The notes: generated from the sequence alone by a model not told the origin. A DNA stretch of 51,933 bases from Fredinandcohnia onubensis (GCF_002734285.1 NZ_NSEA01000007.1:72065-123997), one strand, 5' to 3'; shown: positions 17,602 to 27,135, counted from the stretch's first letter. Made by a program: numbers and translations.

Positions 17602-18840
17602 TTATTTTCCTGGGTCGACAACTTCTGGTACTGTGTCGATTACTTTATTTTCCGTCTTGTCACCATCAAGGTACGTTTCTACGATATAAAGGTTTTGAAT
17701 AATTTGATGAGTTTCTGGGTCAAACTTGATTGGGCCTCTTGGGCTATTCAGTTCAACCTTTGAGATCTCCTCCACTAATTTATCTGGGTCTGAAACATCA
17801 CCATTTAATGCTTCGATTGCTTTTGCCATAATAGCAGCTGCATCATAACCTTCTGCAGATTCGATACTTGGTCTCGCATCGTACTTCGCTTCATACGCTT
17901 CAACAAACTTTTTGTTTTCAGGCGTATCTATACTATAATCCCAGAAGATTGAAGCAATGATGCCTTCAGGAGCAGTTCCTTGCTGTGGACGAGTATCCTC
18001 AGCAGTAAGCCATCCAGAACCAATTAAAGGAATTTTACCTTTTAATCCATATTGCTCGTATTGTTGAACGAAGCGGATTGCATCTGTACCCGCAAAGAAT
18101 GCATAGATTCCATCAATGTCATCACGATTCATTTTTGCTAGGTAAGAAGAGAAATCGTTATTTCCTAGTGGAGCAAATACTTCCTCAACAATTTCTCCAC
18201 CTGCTGCCGTATAAGCATCCTTAAATGCTGCCGTAGCTTCATGACCAAATGCATAGTCAGCAGCTGTTAAATAGATTTTTCCACCAATATTGTCAAATGC
18301 CCATTGGCCCATAGAGTGTCCAATTTGGTAGGAAGAAAAAGACGAACGCCAGATATAATCACTACGTTTTGTTCTTGTTAAATCATTTCCACCAGCATGA
18401 GATACAAGGAATGGCAATTTGTTCTTATCAACTTCGTCACGAATCGCATAAGCTACCGCAGTACTGATTGGACCAGTTAAAATATCTATTTTGTCCTGCT
18501 CCATTAATTTACGAAGCTTACGTAAGGAAACTTGTGGGTCTGCCTCCGTGTCTTCATGAACAATCTCGATTTTCTTACCTGCAACTTCCCAACCAATTTC
18601 TTCAAAATAGAGCTCCATACCGTTCTTAACATTTTCCCCAAGCGAAGCATATACACCTGTTGAAGGTAGTAAAGCACCAATTTTAATTGGCTCATCACTT
18701 GAAGAATCAGTTGTCGGTGGTTCCTCATTTTCTTCTTTTTTGTTATTTTCCGTAGTTGTACTGATTGCCCCTGAGCTACAGGCTGAGAGCAATAGAACAA
18801 ATGCCAACATGATCAACCAATTTCTTTTTACTAGTTTCAT
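17602..18840 (-). CDS. Liv-type substrate-binding lipoprotein, probably for an aromatic acid
   Basis: About 412 residues. Signal peptide MKLVKRNWLIMLAFVLLLSAC with a lipobox Cys at residue 21, then a Ser/Thr/Glu-rich linker and a Peripla_BP_6 domain opening with IKIGALLPSTGVYASLGENVKNG. Start ATG 18840 has GGGAGGG upstream; the longer frame lacks one. Proteins of this class in aromatic-degradation loci bind benzoate-like ligands. The position next to a benzoate-CoA-ligase-like gene makes that the favoured substrate, but branched-chain amino acids cannot be excluded. Confidence 0.88.
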   Translation of the reverse strand: MKLVKRNWLIMLAFVLLLSACSSGAISTTTENNKKEENEEPPTTDSSSDEPIKIGALLPSTGVYASLGENVKNGMELYFEEIGWEVAGKKIEIVHEDTEADPQVSLRKLRKLMEQDKIDILTGPISTAVAYAIRDEVDKNKLPFLVSHAGGNDLTRTKRSDYIWRSSFSSYQIGHSMGQWAFDNIGGKIYLTAADYAFGHEATAAFKDAYTAAGGEIVEEVFAPLGNNDFSSYLAKMNRDDIDGIYAFFAGTDAIRFVQQYEQYGLKGKIPLIGSGWLTAEDTRPQQGTAPEGIIASIFWDYSIDTPENKKFVEAYEAKYDARPSIESAEGYDAAAIMAKAIEALNGDVSDPDKLVEEISKVELNSPRGPIKFDPETHQIIQNLYIVETYLDGDKTENKVIDTVPEVVDPGK

Positions 18841-18970
18841 AGGTAACCCTCCCTTTAATGGAAACGCATTCAATATTGACCCTCTTTGGTGAATACACTT
18901 TTTAAGCTAACAGGACTTTTGGATTATGTATGGATACCCCCTTTCCAAAATTTTTAGTATTTTGAATATT

Positions 18971-18999
18971 ATTATAGTTATAACTATCTAAATATTCAA
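18971..18999 (-). promoter_or_regulatory. Promoter of the Liv-type operon
   Basis: Minus-strand -35 TTGAAT (18994-18999), 17-bp spacer, -10 TATAAT (18971-18976). The gene-free stretch 18841-19232 otherwise holds a lone ACGTAAT at 19027 and a partial operator-like match ATTACG-N13-CGCATC at 19196-19220. No credible gene was seen there. Confidence 0.7.
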
Positions 19000-19232
19000 T
19001 ACATATTTTCAACTTCCATAAAAAAAACGTAATAAATTTCTTTAAAATTTCATGCAAAAAAAATGGAGGAGGGTTGGAATAACGGCTTACATTTTATGCC
19101 TTTTATACCAACACGACCTCTATTTAATCAACACATACTGCAAATTAAGCTTTTTGTTATATTTAAAAAAAGTATTTTTTTGCTATCCTTAATTTATTAC
19201 GTTAATTTTACTTCCGCATCGAAAACCATTGA

Positions 19233-20807
19233 TTATTGTCTTAATTTAAAACGTTGCATCTTCCCAGAAGCCGTTTTTGGGATTTCATCCATAAACTCTA
19301 TGATTCTAGGATACTTATAAGGGGCTAAGTTTGCTTTTACATAAGCTTTTAATTCTGCTTTCAATTCTTCAGATGGGGCAACTCCTTCTTTAAGGACAAT
19401 ACAAGCTTTTGGAAGGTCTAGATTATCCTCTGTCTTGACGCCAATTACCGCGACCTCTAGAACAGAGTCATGTTTGAGTAGAGTTGATTCTACTTCAATT
19501 GGAGAAACCCAGATTCCGCCTACCTTCAGCATGTCATCTGAACGCCCTGAATACCAAAAATAACCTTCTTCATCCTTGTAATATTTATCCCCGGTATACA
19601 TCCACTCGCCTTTTAGTTTTTTCTGATTTTCAGCGATATTTGCCCAATAACCACCAGTTAGGCTTTCCCCTTTAATAACTAAGTCCCCAACTTCATTTGG
19701 TTCTACTTCCACGAAATCGTCGTTGACAATTTTCGCCTCATATCCAGGGACGGGCTTCCCTGTGCTTCCAGGACGAATATCTCCAACCCGATTCGAAATA
19801 AAAATATGTAGTGCTTCTGTTAATCCAATACCATCCAAAATATCAAGATTAAAGAGTTGCTTCCATTTGTTCACAAACGTATCAGGGAGCGCCTCACCGG
19901 CAGATACACATACCCTCACTGATGATAAGTCAGGAATTTTTCCTGTACGCTCAACATAGTTTATCAAACTACCATAAAGTGTTGGAACACCAAAAAAGAT
20001 CGTTGGTTTTGTCTTTTCAAGTGTTTCAAACACTTTATCAGGCGTAGGACGATCATTTAATAAAACAGTTGTTGCTCCAGCTCCTAATGGGAAATACATC
20101 CCATTTCCAAGCCCATACGCAAAAAAGAGCTTTGAAGCGGAGAAGGTAACATCATTTTCACTTATCCCCAAAACTTGTTTCCCATACGTGTTATACGCTG
20201 CTTCCATGCTTCGTTGATGGTGAATAACACCTTTTGGATTTCCAGTGCTACCAGAACTGTATAGCCAGAATGCAGGGTCATCCTTCACTGATAAAAACGA
20301 CTCAAGCTCTGTTGAAGCATTACTCATCAGTTCATGGTAATCAATTTCATTTGCATCTACTGTTATGTTTTCTGTGACGACGATAACATGCTGAAGGAAG
20401 ACAAATCGATCTCTATTTGCCTTAATTTTGCTCCAAAGATCCTCGTGAATAACAAGCACCTTCGAGCGACTGTGGTTTAATAGATATTCATAATCCCCGG
20501 GCTGTAGCATGGTGTTAGAAGGGATTGGAAGTGCACCTATTTTTATCGCCCCATAAAAGGAAATAATATTCTCAACCGTGTCATGCATAACCATTAGCAT
20601 ACGGTTTTCATTTTCAACACCCAACTTTTTGAGAGCGTTACCAAATTGGTTCACACGATTAAGAAGTTCTTGATAAGAGACTTGTTCGTCTCCACTTATT
20701 ATCGCTATTTTTTCCCCTAGTCCGTTTCGTACATTTTCTTCAATAAATCGATCGGCTGCATTGTACTTCGTTGCAATTCCCTTTAAATCCGAAGCTACCT
20801 TTATCAC
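19233..20807 (-). CDS. Benzoate-CoA ligase family enzyme
   Basis: A 524-residue adenylate-forming acyl-CoA ligase, the usual length of benzoate-CoA ligases and longer than PaaK (about 430). Visible are the P-loop YSSGSTGNPKG, the A5 block GIGLTEALHIFISN typical of benzoate-CoA ligases, the A7 block YTGDKYYKDEEGYFWYSGRSDD and the C-terminal catalytic Lys in PKTASGKMQRFKLR. Predicted reaction: aromatic acid + ATP + CoA to aryl-CoA + AMP + PPi. GTG start, with AAGGAGG upstream. It is the only CoA ligase in the island, which argues that benzoate or a substituted benzoate is the entry substrate. Confidence 0.85.
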   Translation of the reverse strand: MIKVASDLKGIATKYNAADRFIEENVRNGLGEKIAIISGDEQVSYQELLNRVNQFGNALKKLGVENENRMLMVMHDTVENIISFYGAIKIGALPIPSNTMLQPGDYEYLLNHSRSKVLVIHEDLWSKIKANRDRFVFLQHVIVVTENITVDANEIDYHELMSNASTELESFLSVKDDPAFWLYSSGSTGNPKGVIHHQRSMEAAYNTYGKQVLGISENDVTFSASKLFFAYGLGNGMYFPLGAGATTVLLNDRPTPDKVFETLEKTKPTIFFGVPTLYGSLINYVERTGKIPDLSSVRVCVSAGEALPDTFVNKWKQLFNLDILDGIGLTEALHIFISNRVGDIRPGSTGKPVPGYEAKIVNDDFVEVEPNEVGDLVIKGESLTGGYWANIAENQKKLKGEWMYTGDKYYKDEEGYFWYSGRSDDMLKVGGIWVSPIEVESTLLKHDSVLEVAVIGVKTEDNLDLPKACIVLKEGVAPSEELKAELKAYVKANLAPYKYPRIIEFMDEIPKTASGKMQRFKLRQ

Positions 20808-20852
20808 ACTTTTCCTCCTTACCTATCTTGTAGATAGAAAAAATTTAGGATA

Positions 20853-20884
20853 GTGGAGGTAATCGTTTACCTCCACCTTTTTTT
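20853..20884. terminator. Strong hairpin before the CoA ligase gene
   Basis: Perfect 10-bp stem GTGGAGGTAA-TCGT-TTACCTCCAC. The clean T run (20878-20884) is on the plus strand, opposite to the genes. On the minus strand a weaker TATCCTAAATTTTTT follows. It probably lowers read-through from the hydratase gene into the CoA ligase gene. Confidence 0.6.
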
Positions 20885-20968
20885 CGGAGTAATTCATAGT
20901 TGATATTTTGACATTGACACTGTGAATATAGTGTTAATAAACCGAAATGAAGAATAATAAATTATTTC

Positions 20969-21763
20969 TTACTTACCTGACCAGTTTGGTTCACGCTTTT
21001 CAATGAATGCACTTAAACCTTCTTGTGCATCTTGTGAACGGAATAATAGGTTTTGAAGTTCACCTTCATAACGGATCGCTACGTTAAGTGGCATTTCTTT
21101 CCCATTCATGATTGATAGCTTAATATTAGAAGTTGCATATGTTGCGCTGTTTGCGATTTTTTGTGCATACTCTAACGTTTTCGCTCTTGTTTCTTCTTGT
21201 GGATATACACGATCTACTAGTTTAATAGCTAATGCTTCTTGTGGTGTTAATGTTTCCCCTGTAATATTTAAATCTAGGGCTTTAGAGTGTCCAACTTGAC
21301 GAGCTAGACGCTGTGTTCCACCTGTACCTGCTAATACACCAAGAGATACTTCTGGAAGTCCAATTTTTCCTGCTTGGTCTCCCATGAAACGTAAGTCACA
21401 AGCTAGGGCCATTTCTAGTCCCCCACCAACAGTATGACCTTCTAAACAAGCGATCCAAATTTGTGGTGAACGTGCAATTTTATCTAAAGTTTCGTTACAG
21501 AATAAGCAGAACTGTGTTTTAAAACGTGGCTCAGCAGATTTTAAGAAATTGATATTTGCTCCTGCTGAGAAGAATTTTGGCATATCACTCATTAGTACAG
21601 CTACTTTAATGTCATTGTCAAAACGAATGTCATCAATTGCCGCATTTAACTCTTTGTAATACTCAAGGTCATATGAGTTTGTTTTATTTACATGAATGTG
21701 AACTTCAGCGATTCCGTCGGCTTTTTTTACAGTAAGATTTTTTGTTTCTAAATTAATTGACAT
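20969..21763 (-). CDS. Enoyl-CoA hydratase/isomerase (copy 1)
   Basis: A 264-residue crotonase-fold enzyme. The oxyanion-hole segment KFFSAGANI and both catalytic Glu positions are present (GGGLEMALACD and GLPEVSLGVLAGTGGTQRL). Expected to hydrate or isomerise an unsaturated ring-cleavage intermediate. From residue 10 onward it differs from the copy at 31583-32380 at only about seven positions. It is the last gene of the paaA operon before the hairpin at 20853. Normal Paa pathways carry two very different crotonases (PaaG and PaaF); here both copies are one type. Confidence 0.88.
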   Translation of the reverse strand: MSINLETKNLTVKKADGIAEVHIHVNKTNSYDLEYYKELNAAIDDIRFDNDIKVAVLMSDMPKFFSAGANINFLKSAEPRFKTQFCLFCNETLDKIARSPQIWIACLEGHTVGGGLEMALACDLRFMGDQAGKIGLPEVSLGVLAGTGGTQRLARQVGHSKALDLNITGETLTPQEALAIKLVDRVYPQEETRAKTLEYAQKIANSATYATSNIKLSIMNGKEMPLNVAIRYEGELQNLLFRSQDAQEGLSAFIEKREPNWSGK

Positions 21764-21808
21764 GTTTACATTCCTCCATTTGTTTTATTGGAAAATTATT
21801 TATATATA

Positions 21809-23293
21809 CTATATTCTGAAAATATTCAATGGGCGTTCTCCATTATATGAGACAACACTCTTTGTTTCTGAATAAAGATCAAGTGTTTCTATACTCAATT
21901 CTCTTCCAAAGCCTGATTGCTTGTAGCCACCAAATGGTGTTCCAGGGAAGGCTGAAATAGGGCAGTTTATCATGACAATACCTGCACGAATGCCTTCTGC
22001 AATTCGATGTGCTTTACCGTGATCCTTTGTCCAGACAGCTGAACCAAGTCCAAAAATAGAATCATTTGATTGCTCTAGCACTTCAGCTTCATCTTTAAAT
22101 TTCATGATTACTACAACTGGACCGAAGACTTCTTCTTGGGCAATTCTCATATCATTTGTGACATTTCCAATTACAGTTGGTAAATACCAATACCCTTTAT
22201 CAAATTCGCTGCCTTCTGGTCTTTTTCCTCCATAGAGAACTTCTCCGCCCTCTTCAATTGCAAGTTTTACATAGCCGTCTACAACTTCTTCATGGTCTTT
22301 AGAAATCAGGGCTCCCATATGCGTTTCCTTATCGAATGGGTCACCAACCTTTAGTTTTTGGGCTTTTTCAATAAATTTTTCTACAAATTCATCATAAATG
22401 TTTTCATGTACAAATAATCTTGAACGGGCCTCACAGGATTGGCCAGTGTTATAGAAGATTCCATAAATAGAACCCGCTACTGCTCCATCAATATCAGCAT
22501 CATCAAATACGATATTAGGAGATTTCCCACCTAACTCTAAAGTAACACGCTTTAAGGTTGTTGAAGCTTTCGCCATAATGTCTTTCCCGGTTTCTGTTTC
22601 ACCTGTGAAGGCTACTTTATCGACACCAGGGTGAGTCGTTAAGTAAGGACCAATTACGGAACCGCTTCCTGTGATAACATTCACTACGCCTGCTGGAACT
22701 CCTGCTTCATGGCAGATATCTGCAAGCATATAAGCAGTAATCGGCGTATGTGAAGCTGGCTTAAGAATTACTGGACATCCTGCTGCAATGGCAGGTGCGA
22801 TTTTCCAAGCAGCCATCATTAATGGATAGTTCCATGGAATAATTTGCGCACAAACTCCTACAGGTTCTTTTACGGTATAGTTAAAAAATCCATTCGGAAC
22901 TGGGTTCGTACGTCCTCCAAAGGTTGTTATGGCCCCTGCATAAAATTCAAAGTCTTCAATAGCTTGACCAATTTGCCCCTTGGCAGCAGCAACTGTTTTT
23001 CCACTATTTAATACTTCTGCTTCAACAAGGTCATTGAAACGTTCGCGCATAATTGCCGCAATATTGTTAAGAACTCTTGCTCTTCTTGCTTGAGGCAATT
23101 TCGGCCATTTTCCGTTTTCAAATGCGTTTCTTGCTGCGTCAACAGCACGGTCCACATCTTCTTTTGTCGCTTTTGCTACTTTTGCTATAGCTTCACCAGT
23201 TGCAGGGTTATACGTTTCAAAAAATTCATTATTGCTGCTATTTGAGTATTCTCCGTTAATCAATAGTTGGTACGTTTCTTTTAATTTCACCAT
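21809..23293 (-). CDS. NAD(P)-dependent aldehyde dehydrogenase
   Basis: About 494 residues, ALDH superfamily of the betaine/phenylacetaldehyde dehydrogenase type. Catalytic Glu in TLELGGKSPNIVF and nucleophilic Cys in NTGQSCEARSRL are intact. There is no C-terminal MaoC hydratase domain, so it is not a full PaaZ. In context it most likely oxidises the semialdehyde released by ring cleavage (the role of PaaZ-ALDH or BoxD). Start ATG 23293 is chosen because the longer frame runs back into the thiolase gene. Confidence 0.85.
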   Translation of the reverse strand: MVKLKETYQLLINGEYSNSSNNEFFETYNPATGEAIAKVAKATKEDVDRAVDAARNAFENGKWPKLPQARRARVLNNIAAIMRERFNDLVEAEVLNSGKTVAAAKGQIGQAIEDFEFYAGAITTFGGRTNPVPNGFFNYTVKEPVGVCAQIIPWNYPLMMAAWKIAPAIAAGCPVILKPASHTPITAYMLADICHEAGVPAGVVNVITGSGSVIGPYLTTHPGVDKVAFTGETETGKDIMAKASTTLKRVTLELGGKSPNIVFDDADIDGAVAGSIYGIFYNTGQSCEARSRLFVHENIYDEFVEKFIEKAQKLKVGDPFDKETHMGALISKDHEEVVDGYVKLAIEEGGEVLYGGKRPEGSEFDKGYWYLPTVIGNVTNDMRIAQEEVFGPVVVIMKFKDEAEVLEQSNDSIFGLGSAVWTKDHGKAHRIAEGIRAGIVMINCPISAFPGTPFGGYKQSGFGRELSIETLDLYSETKSVVSYNGERPLNIFRI

Positions 23294-23310
23294 AGATGTT
23301 GTTTCACTCC

Positions 23311-24510
23311 TTACATTTTCTCTATAATCGTTGCGATTCCTTGACCGACGCCGATGCACATAGTGGCTAAGCCATAATGCACATCACGTTTCTGCATCTC
23401 ATGAACAAGTGTAGTAACAATACGCGCACCGCTGCATCCTAGTGGATGGCCTAAAGCAATTGCACCACCATTGACATTTACTTTATCCATGTCTAGTTCG
23501 AGTTCTTTAATACATGCAACAGATTGAGCTGCAAATGCTTCATTTATTTCAATCAAATCAAGGTCATCAACAGTTAACCCCGCTCTTTGTAATGCTTTTC
23601 TTGTCGCTGGAACCGGGCCAATTCCCATATAGTCAGGATGGACACCACTAACAGCAGATGTCACTACTCTAGCAATCGGCTTTAATCCAAGCCTTTCAGC
23701 AAGCTCCTTTTCCATTACGAGGATGGCACTAGATCCATCATTAATACCAGATGAGTTTCCAGCAGTAACTGTCCCATCCTTTTTGAAAACAGGCTTAAGC
23801 TTAGCCAGCGTCTCTAAAGTAGTTCCGGTACGAACGTGCTCATCCTCCCTGAAAAGAAGAGGCTCTCCTTTTCTTTGTGGGATCCCAATCGGCACAATCT
23901 CATCATTAAATCTGCCACTTTGAATCGCTGCGGCTGCCTTTTGCTGACTTGAAAGGGCAAGCTCATCTTGTTCTGCTCTTGAAATTCCATATTTCTCTGC
24001 TACATTTTCAGCCGTTTCTCCTAAACTAATTGGAGGATACATTTCATTCATGGTTGGATTAACAAGTCTCCAGCCGAGCATCGTGTCATGCAAAGTTTGA
24101 TTTCCCTTTGCACTTGTAACTTGAGGTTTCATCATGACATAAGGAGCACGGGTCATACTTTCCGTTCCTCCTGCAATAAAGACATCTCCTAACCCTGACT
24201 TAATCGCAGCGGCTGCCTGATTAACTGCCTCTAATCCAGAACCACAGAGTCTATTAACCGTGACTCCCGGAATCGAAATAGGTAGTCCAGCTAATAACAA
24301 TCCCATTCTTGCAACATTTCGATTATCTTCACCTGCTTGATTCGCACAACCGAATAACACATCTTCAATTAGAGACGAATCCAGGTCAACACGAGCCATT
24401 AATTGCTTGATCACATGGGCTGTAAGATCATCAGGTCGTACACTTGTAAGCGAACCGTTAAGTTTTCCTATTGGTGTCCGCACTGCATCAATTATGACAG
24501 CTTCTCTCAT
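23311..24510 (-). CDS. Acyl-CoA thiolase (3-oxoadipyl-CoA type, PaaJ-like)
   Basis: A 399-residue thiolase. Nucleophilic Cys in [12 protein letters not shown], and the His and second Cys in [14 protein letters not shown] and TMCIGVGQG are all present. The EINEAFAAQ motif is typical of the family. Expected to cleave 3-oxoadipyl-CoA to succinyl-CoA and acetyl-CoA at the end of the pathway. Its start overlaps the stop of the upstream gene by 4 bp. Confidence 0.88.
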   Translation of the reverse strand: MREAVIIDAVRTPIGKLNGSLTSVRPDDLTAHVIKQLMARVDLDSSLIEDVLFGCANQAGEDNRNVARMGLLLAGLPISIPGVTVNRLCGSGLEAVNQAAAAIKSGLGDVFIAGGTESMTRAPYVMMKPQVTSAKGNQTLHDTMLGWRLVNPTMNEMYPPISLGETAENVAEKYGISRAEQDELALSSQQKAAAAIQSGRFNDEIVPIGIPQRKGEPLLFREDEHVRTGTTLETLAKLKPVFKKDGTVTAGNSSGINDGSSAILVMEKELAERLGLKPIARVVTSAVSGVHPDYMGIGPVPATRKALQRAGLTVDDLDLIEINEAFAAQSVACIKELELDMDKVNVNGGAIALGHPLGCSGARIVTTLVHEMQKRDVHYGLATMCIGVGQGIATIIEKM

Positions 24511-25256
24511 GCCGAAAGCTCCTTATTTTTGCGGTTTTGATAATGGTAAAAGCATTTATCGTTTTCTCCACCAATCCAGCCTGCGTACACAAGTTTTCGA
24601 ATAAGTGGAGCTGGGCGATAACGCTCCTCCCCTAATTCACGATATAATCCACTTAACACTGCAAAGATATCATCTAGCCCAATTTCCCCTGCCCACTCAA
24701 GCGGACCCATTGGATAATTAGTGCCTTTTTTCATCGCAACATCAATTGCCTCAGCCTCTGCCGTTTGCTCTGAAAGTGCATAGGCCGCTTCATTAATAAT
24801 CATTGATAAAATCCTTGGGAAGACAAAGCCTACCTCATCCTCGACAACTTCGATATCCTGATTAATGAATGAAAAAGTGTCTGTGGCAGCTTGAAGATAA
24901 CTTGCATCAGCTTGTAATGGCAATGCCACTTCAATTAAACTGCCCTTTCTAAAATTAGCGAAAGTCCCAAATCCTATTAATCTTTCAGGATGAAAAAGCC
25001 ATGAAGCAACCTCAGTCGCTGTCACGCCAAGGCTAGTTGATAAAATCAATGTAGAAGGTAAAACACTTGCCTCGATTTCCCCGATTCTACGTTTCTTTTC
25101 TTTCTTATCAAGATTCATCGTTTCAATGACGACATCCACCTGTTTGTTCAAAGCTTTCGCATCAACCAAATGAACGTGTGGACTGTCTTGAAAAGAATTG
25201 GAGAGTTCTTTTGCGATAAGGTTATCCCCTACGATAGCGACTGTTTTAATTGTCAT
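24507..25256 (-). CDS. 3-hydroxyacyl-CoA dehydrogenase homologue lacking key residues
   Basis: A 249-residue homologue of 3-hydroxyacyl-CoA dehydrogenase, shorter than the neighbour at 25246-26106. The N-terminal Gly-rich NAD loop (GSGTMG in the neighbour) reads GDNLIAKE here. The catalytic segment LHFFNPAPIMPLVE of the neighbour is GFGTFANFRKGSLIE, so the catalytic His is missing. The C-terminal domain with MGPLEWAGEIGLDD is kept. It is therefore likely a non-catalytic partner or an enzyme with changed chemistry. Overlaps both neighbours (4 and 11 bp), indicating tight co-expression. Confidence 0.75.
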   Translation of the reverse strand: MTIKTVAIVGDNLIAKELSNSFQDSPHVHLVDAKALNKQVDVVIETMNLDKKEKKRRIGEIEASVLPSTLILSTSLGVTATEVASWLFHPERLIGFGTFANFRKGSLIEVALPLQADASYLQAATDTFSFINQDIEVVEDEVGFVFPRILSMIINEAAYALSEQTAEAEAIDVAMKKGTNYPMGPLEWAGEIGLDDIFAVLSGLYRELGEERYRPAPLIRKLVYAGWIGGENDKCFYHYQNRKNKELSA

Positions 25257-26106
25257 AATTAAAGAACCCTCCTTTTGTTTTTCTTCCTAAGCTACCTGAT
25301 TGGACCATCCGCTCTTGGTAGTAATGTGGGCGGAATCTGCTTTCTCCGTGAAATCCTTCATATACCGATTTTGTCGTTGCAAAATTGATATCAATTCCGA
25401 TGAGGTCCTGCAATTCAAAAGGCCCCATCTTAAAATTGCCGGCATTTTTCATAATTCGATCGATTTGACTTGGCGTAGCAATCTTATCATTCATAATTCG
25501 CAATGCTTCATTATAAAATGGCCGTGCCACTCGATTTACAATAAAACCAGGGGTATCCTTACACATCACAGGACTTTTGTTAATTGTTTTGGCAAATTGT
25601 ACAAGAGTTTCAACAGTTGAGGAAGCTGTTTTTAACCCTTTTACTACTTCAACAAGCGGCATGATTGGTGCCGGATTGAAAAAGTGCAAGCCTGCGATTC
25701 GTTCCGGATTAGCACTTTGACCTGAAATTTCTGTAATCGAAAGTGAGGAAGTATTCGACGCCAATATCGAATCTTTCGTACAGATTTGTTCCAGTTGTGA
25801 AAAGATGGACCGTTTTATTTCCAGCCTTTCCGGTGCTGCCTCAATCACCAATTGGCAATCGGCAAATGAGCTCATATCCGTTGTGATATCCAGATTCTTT
25901 TTTGCATGTTCTGAAGTGGCATGGGTGATTTTTTCTTTGACTACTAATCTATCTAACTTTGATTCTATTGCCTCTTTCGCACGTGTAACAGTTGTTTCAT
26001 CGATATCAAAAAGAATGACAGGGTATCCGTTTTGGATAATTAATTGAGCAATCCCTGCCCCCATTGTTCCGGAACCTATTACACCTACTGTTTTTATTTG
26101 CTGCAT
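25246..26106 (-). CDS. 3-hydroxyacyl-CoA (3-hydroxyadipyl-CoA) dehydrogenase, PaaH-like
   Basis: A 286-residue enzyme. NAD-binding VGVIGSGTMGAGIAQ at the N-terminus, catalytic GLHFFNPAPIMPLVEVV and the C-terminal GPFELQDLIGID plus GRKTKGGFFNY are all intact. Oxidises a 3-hydroxyacyl-CoA to the 3-oxoacyl-CoA that the thiolase then cleaves. Sits between the free zinc-ribbon gene and its degenerate paralogue. Confidence 0.9.
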   Translation of the reverse strand: MQQIKTVGVIGSGTMGAGIAQLIIQNGYPVILFDIDETTVTRAKEAIESKLDRLVVKEKITHATSEHAKKNLDITTDMSSFADCQLVIEAAPERLEIKRSIFSQLEQICTKDSILASNTSSLSITEISGQSANPERIAGLHFFNPAPIMPLVEVVKGLKTASSTVETLVQFAKTINKSPVMCKDTPGFIVNRVARPFYNEALRIMNDKIATPSQIDRIMKNAGNFKMGPFELQDLIGIDINFATTKSVYEGFHGESRFRPHYYQERMVQSGSLGRKTKGGFFNYDN

Positions 26107-26121
26107 AATATTCGATCCTTT

Positions 26122-26286
26122 CTACTTAGCCGCGTCTTCCTTTTGCCATCGAATGTATTCGAATACACTTTTACACTCATTACAATAGTATTGTCGAACT
26201 AATTGGGCTGTGCCAAAGGATGAAATCTTCTTTACATCTTCAGATGAGCAGAACGAACATTGGGCATTCTCTTTTTTAGCCGACAT
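26122..26286 (-). CDS. Free-standing zinc ribbon, corresponding to the C-terminal domain of PaaD
   Basis: A 54-residue protein starting MSAKKENAQCSFC, with two Cys pairs (C10/C13 and C35/C38). The layout C-x2-C, SSFGTAQLVRQYYCNEC and FEYIRW matches the zinc-binding C-terminal tail of normal PaaD proteins. The PaaD gene in this operon (27132-27461) lacks that tail, so PaaD appears split in two. Its ATG lies inside the end of paaC (11-bp overlap), implying coupled translation. A likely role is Fe-S or diiron maturation of the oxygenase. This gene is easy to miss because of its size. Confidence 0.85.
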   Translation of the reverse strand: MSAKKENAQCSFCSSEDVKKISSFGTAQLVRQYYCNECKSVFEYIRWQKEDAAK

Positions 26287-26905
26287 GTTGCTTTGCCACA
26301 TCCTTTAAGACTCCCCCGAGTGTTGCATCGAAATTCTCTACCAATCTAGCATCCTTTGGAATGATATTTTCAGTAACGAAATACATATCATTTTCTACTT
26401 TAATTAACCATTCCTTCGCTTCTTGCGCTGTTTTTGTAATAGCCTCTTTCGTTCTTCTCGGGATTGACCCTTTATCGAGTAGAAGCTGCTCACACCAGCT
26501 CTGTGAATAAATGAGATGTTCTTGCTGCTCCTTTAGCATTTTTGTAAAAGGAGGATTCACATTTGGATTATTTGCTTCAATCATAGCTCGCATAACGAGG
26601 TCAACCGCTACATTTGTTACATAAATTCCAGCAATCAGTTCAATCCAATTCCCAATTTCAACATTCTGTTGAAATGCTTTTCCGGTTTGGTGCTTGACTT
26701 CGGACTTAACACCCGATAAATCGGCAACCCAGCGATAAAGCAGTCTTGAATGTCCTAGTTCCTGCTGTGCCATTGCAATCGATGAAAGCGTTCCTTCTAA
26801 AGTTGGCCCACTAATACCAATTTCAACTAATCGGTCACCTAAAATGAATTTATTATCAGCAATCGTTTCACCAAGTTCTATTAATGAAATATGTTCCTTA
26901 GACAT
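26276..26905 (-). CDS. paaC: PaaC-like subunit of a ring-epoxidising oxygenase
   Basis: About 209 residues, all-helical ferritin-like PaaA/PaaC fold. GDRLVEIGISGPTLE and AQQELGHSRLLYRWVADLSG mark it as PaaC-related. Unlike what is expected for the structural PaaC of E. coli, an E-x2-H motif (ELGH) and a later EQQEH are present, so it may still hold metal. Start ATG 26905 follows AAGGAGTGAG; the longer frame has no site and runs into paaB. Forms the oxygenase core with PaaA. Confidence 0.82.
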   Translation of the reverse strand: MSKEHISLIELGETIADNKFILGDRLVEIGISGPTLEGTLSSIAMAQQELGHSRLLYRWVADLSGVKSEVKHQTGKAFQQNVEIGNWIELIAGIYVTNVAVDLVMRAMIEANNPNVNPPFTKMLKEQQEHLIYSQSWCEQLLLDKGSIPRRTKEAITKTAQEAKEWLIKVENDMYFVTENIIPKDARLVENFDATLGGVLKDVAKQHVG

Positions 26906-26910
26906 CAGTC

Positions 26911-27135
26911 TCACTCCTTTGCAAATAATGGTTCTGGGCTTCGAACACAAACTAGAGCTTCTTTTTTAACAACATACATTTCTACCCAGTCTTCTTCGTC
27001 ATAAATATGTTGTGCATAAATCTTTGCTAAATCATCATTAACTGCCTTGAATGTTCCCACATGAATAAGTTCATCTCCACGATTGATTCGAGTGAGAAGA
27101 AGGTAATCATGTTTTTTTGCAACGTCTACTGTCAT
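26911..27135 (-). CDS. paaB: PaaB-like oxygenase subunit
   Basis: A 74-residue PaaB-family protein (YLLLTRINRGDELIHVGTFKAVNDDLAKIYAQHIYDEEDWVEMYVVKKE). It is shorter than enterobacterial PaaB (about 95 residues). PaaB is a small subunit that bridges PaaAC units in the epoxidase complex. Start overlaps the paaD stop (ATGA, 4 bp). Six bp separate it from paaC. Confidence 0.85.
   Translation of the reverse strand: MTVDVAKKHDYLLLTRINRGDELIHVGTFKAVNDDLAKIYAQHIYDEEDWVEMYVVKKEALVCVRSPEPLFAKE

Noticed and set aside
14027-18840. Plain branched-chain amino acid transporter
   Set aside because: Not excluded by sequence, but the location beside an aromatic-acid island makes an aromatic substrate more likely, so liv gene symbols were not assigned.
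19196-19220. Fourth paa-type operator ATTACG-N13-CGCATC
   Set aside because: Only one arm matches and the other is poor; it lies far from the Liv promoter, so it was noted but not called as a site.
19063-19320. 85-codon plus-strand frame between the CoA ligase gene and the Liv-type operon
   Set aside because: It runs antisense into the CoA ligase gene, with AT-rich low-complexity sequence and no support as a protein.
20969-21763. BoxC-type benzoyl-CoA-dihydrodiol lyase
   Set aside because: BoxC is about 550 residues; this is an ordinary 264-residue crotonase.
21809-23293. Full PaaZ bifunctional enzyme
   Set aside because: The protein ends after the aldehyde dehydrogenase domain, with no MaoC hydratase domain and none encoded nearby.
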